Of a stretch of 29,231 bases of DNA, positions 28,060 through 29,231 are shown in pieces; the first letter of the stretch is position 1, and every line of letters starts with the position of its first letter. The notes beneath the pieces are model-generated. The model searched no databases. It was not told the DNA's origin and saw nothing but the letters and a program-made list of their open reading frames with translations. Source of the DNA: a virus; IMG/VR virus record IMGVR_UViG_3300044613_001440, positions 1-29,231 of that record; one strand, 5' to 3'. The position numbers and the translations under genes are program-made.

Positions 28060-28806
28060 ATGAAGATAGAATTAAACATACCAACATCTATTGCAGAAAT
28101 ACCACTTAGTGCTTATCAAAAATTCGTTAACGTTTCTCAAAATAGTAACGATGAGGATTTTTTGATGGAGCAAATGGTGCAATGTTTCACTGGATTAGAA
28201 TTGAAGTCAATAGCTAAAATGCGAATGACTGATTTAACCGAACTTATAATTTCCCTTACAAAAACTTTAGAAGCTGAAGGAACGTTCCAACAGCGTTTTA
28301 AAATTAAAGATTTGGAGTTTGGTTTTATTCCAAATTTAGAAGAGATTAGTTTTGGCGAGTACGTGGATTTAGAAAAGTACTTGCAAGACGTTTCGACTTT
28401 TCACAAAGCAATGGCGGTTATGTACCGACCAATTAAAGAAACTTTTAAAGATAGGTATTCAATTCACGATTATAACGGAAGCGATGAATACAGCGATTTA
28501 ATGAAGTTTGCACCGTTACAAATCGTTAAGGGAGCGAATGTTTTTTTTTGCACTTTAGAAAAAGACTTATTGAAAGCTACCCTGACATTTTTGGAGACGG
28601 AGATGAATCAGGAAATCAAAACTCACTTAGTGAAAGAACTCAATTTGGAAAACAATGGGGGTGGTATGGAAGCCTACATGTACTCGCTCAAGGCGACGTT
28701 ACAAGATTCGATGCAATCACCAAATTGGGAATTAGAAAATGCCTCACTTTTCTCACGTTTACGAAACAAAGCGATGAATTACAGCAACGAGAATTTAAAC
28801 GCTTAA
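28060..28806 (+). CDS. Putative tail assembly chaperone, frame 1 product
   Basis: 248 aa. The N-terminal 163 residues (MKIELNIPTSIAEIPLSAYQKFVNVSQNS..., then KIKDLEFGFIPNLEEISFGEYVDLEKYL) contain the region common to Bacteroidota phage proteins of the tail-chaperone position. At residues 160-165 the codons GTT TTT TTT TGC lie in a run of nine T residues, where a -1 frameshift would join the frame that carries a conserved-looking C-terminus (28548-28814). Without the shift the frame continues for 85 more residues to a stop at 28806. The gene is the first after large terminase; a chaperone with two products before the tape measure is the normal pattern, though the tape measure is not adjacent here. 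Confidence 0.62.
   Translation: MKIELNIPTSIAEIPLSAYQKFVNVSQNSNDEDFLMEQMVQCFTGLELKSIAKMRMTDLTELIISLTKTLEAEGTFQQRFKIKDLEFGFIPNLEEISFGEYVDLEKYLQDVSTFHKAMAVMYRPIKETFKDRYSIHDYNGSDEYSDLMKFAPLQIVKGANVFFCTLEKDLLKATLTFLETEMNQEIKTHLVKELNLENNGGGMEAYMYSLKATLQDSMQSPNWELENASLFSRLRNKAMNYSNENLNA
28541..28549 (+). promoter_or_regulatory. Poly-T (T9) slippery site for -1 frameshifting
   Basis: Nine T residues in the reading G TTT TTT TTT G fit the X XXY YYZ slippery heptamer. It lies where the frame-1 gene (from 28060) meets the frame-0 ORF (28548-28814). Confidence 0.5.
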
Positions 28807-28814
28807 CGAAATGA
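28548..28814 (+). CDS. Frame-0 extension of the tail assembly chaperone
   Basis: 88 codons, opened at a TTG at 28548 within or at the T-run, with no proper start of its own. It reads RLIESYPDIFGDGDESG..., FGKQWGWYGSLHVLAQGDVTRFDAITKLGIRKCLTFLTFTKQSDELQQREF. The pattern FGK.WGWY.S...LAQGDV.RFD..TKL....CL..L.F.K...EL is well conserved, as I recall, in Bacteroidota phage proteins at this locus. It is most likely made as a fusion of about 251 residues by -1 shift from 28060. Both frames stay open together for about 260 nt and end within 8 nt of each other, so dual coding is possible. Confidence 0.6.
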   Translation: MHFRKRLIESYPDIFGDGDESGNQNSLSERTQFGKQWGWYGSLHVLAQGDVTRFDAITKLGIRKCLTFLTFTKQSDELQQREFKRLTK

Positions 28815-29231
28815 GTCAAGACCCACGAGCGGAAGCACTTCAAAAGTTTGTAGACGGCGTTGTTAAACAAGCAAGAACGAATTTAACGAAACGTAAAAAG
28901 AACGCATCTAAGAAACTTTATAATTCGATTAAAGGAGAAAGTAAGGTTTACCCAAATTCTATTCGCATAGGCTTTCAAATGGAAGATTACGGATTCTTTC
29001 AAGACCAAGGGGTAAAAGGTGCAAACCCTAGTAAGGTATCAAAGAACGCAAAGATAAGAGGGCAACAAGCACCCAATAGCCGTTTTAAATTTGGTTCTGG
29101 AAATTATGCAGGAAGTTGGCAAAGTTTTGTTACAAACATTGAAGTTTGGGCAAAGCGAAAAAATATAAGATTAAGAGACGAACAAGGCAAATATAAAAAA
29201 GGTAATTATAGAACAATAGCGCAAATAATAG
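28811..29231 (+). CDS. Virion morphogenesis/tail completion protein (cut by window end)
   Basis: ATG at 28811 starts just before the stop of the frame-0 ORF (ATGA overlap), and the frame stays open to the last base. The 140 visible residues are basic (KQARTNLTKRKKNASKKLYNSI) and hold GFQMEDYGFFQDQGVKGANPSKVSKNAKI and APNSRFKFGSGN. The QMEDYGFFQDQGVKG segment is known to me from Bacteroidota phage proteins that look like HK97 gp10 tail-completion proteins. The C-terminus lies beyond the window. Confidence 0.7.
   Translation, partial: MSQDPRAEALQKFVDGVVKQARTNLTKRKKNASKKLYNSIKGESKVYPNSIRIGFQMEDYGFFQDQGVKGANPSKVSKNAKIRGQQAPNSRFKFGSGNYAGSWQSFVTNIEVWAKRKNIRLRDEQGKYKKGNYRTIAQII

Noticed and set aside
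1-29231. CRISPR arrays, insertion sequences, canonical tRNA genes
   Set aside because: No regular repeat-spacer pattern, no transposase-like protein and no complete cloverleaf were found by reading.

Overview
The window is a contiguous part of a tailed-phage genome (Caudoviricetes, long-tailed, HK97-type capsid) that almost certainly infects a Bacteroidota host, most likely a Flavobacterium-like organism. Reasons: low G+C; every gene on the + strand with many ATGA stop/start overlaps; A-rich leaders in place of Shine-Dalgarno sites; repeated promoters with the Bacteroidota -7 box TAnnTTTG; and protein families typical of Bacteroidota phages (VirE/BT4734-type primase-helicase, DUF3127, an XkdF-like protease, DUF6712-like connector). 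No integrase, excisionase or immunity repressor is visible. Both window ends cut through genes, so this is not a complete genome.

Layout. (1) 1-11026, virion genes: a cut tail protein, tape measure (775-2736), prohead protease, coiled-coil protein, Cys-rich microprotein, scaffold candidate, decoration-like protein, major capsid protein (4886-5845), tail-tube candidate, terminator, then portal (6798-8537), connector, tail-completion protein and tail fibre. (2) 11029-11615: a 57-aa protein and the holin. (3) 11616-12059: no protein gene; it holds a terminator, a promoter, a circularly permuted tmRNA-like gene, a second terminator and an operator-promoter. (4) 12060-13553: small early proteins led by an HTH protein. 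(5) 13553-13702: two tandem pseudoknot-type RNA elements ahead of an adenine methyltransferase (13730-14536). (6) 14559-16252: membrane and lysis proteins (u-spanin candidate, 25-aa membrane peptide, endolysin candidate). (7) 16253-16549: terminator, promoter, structured ncRNA with its own terminator, then a near-ideal promoter. (8) 16550-19162: small proteins, C5 methyltransferase, DUF3127 ssDNA-binding protein, ERF annealing protein. (9) 19163-19590: terminator, iteron-like origin candidate, promoter and a structured leader. (10) 19591-23482: primase-helicase, SF2 helicase, VRR-NUC nuclease. (11) 23740-25678: a truncated ParB start, an HNH homing-type endonuclease with its own promoter, and a ParB-methyltransferase fusion. 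(12) 25698-29231: small-terminase-like protein, sigma-like factor, large terminase, a tail-chaperone candidate with a poly-T -1 frameshift site, and a cut morphogenesis gene.

How it fits together: the replication proteins are clustered around the candidate origin at 19216-19472. Three DNA methyltransferases of different types probably protect the genome from host restriction. The non-coding RNAs stand in gaps between operons. The most striking item is the tmRNA-like gene at 11705-11959: its 3' T-arm/acceptor half lies upstream of its 5' half, and the two halves form a complete 7-bp acceptor stem. The second is the tandem RNA element at 13553-13702, in which two hairpin stems and a loop-loop pairing covary between the two copies.
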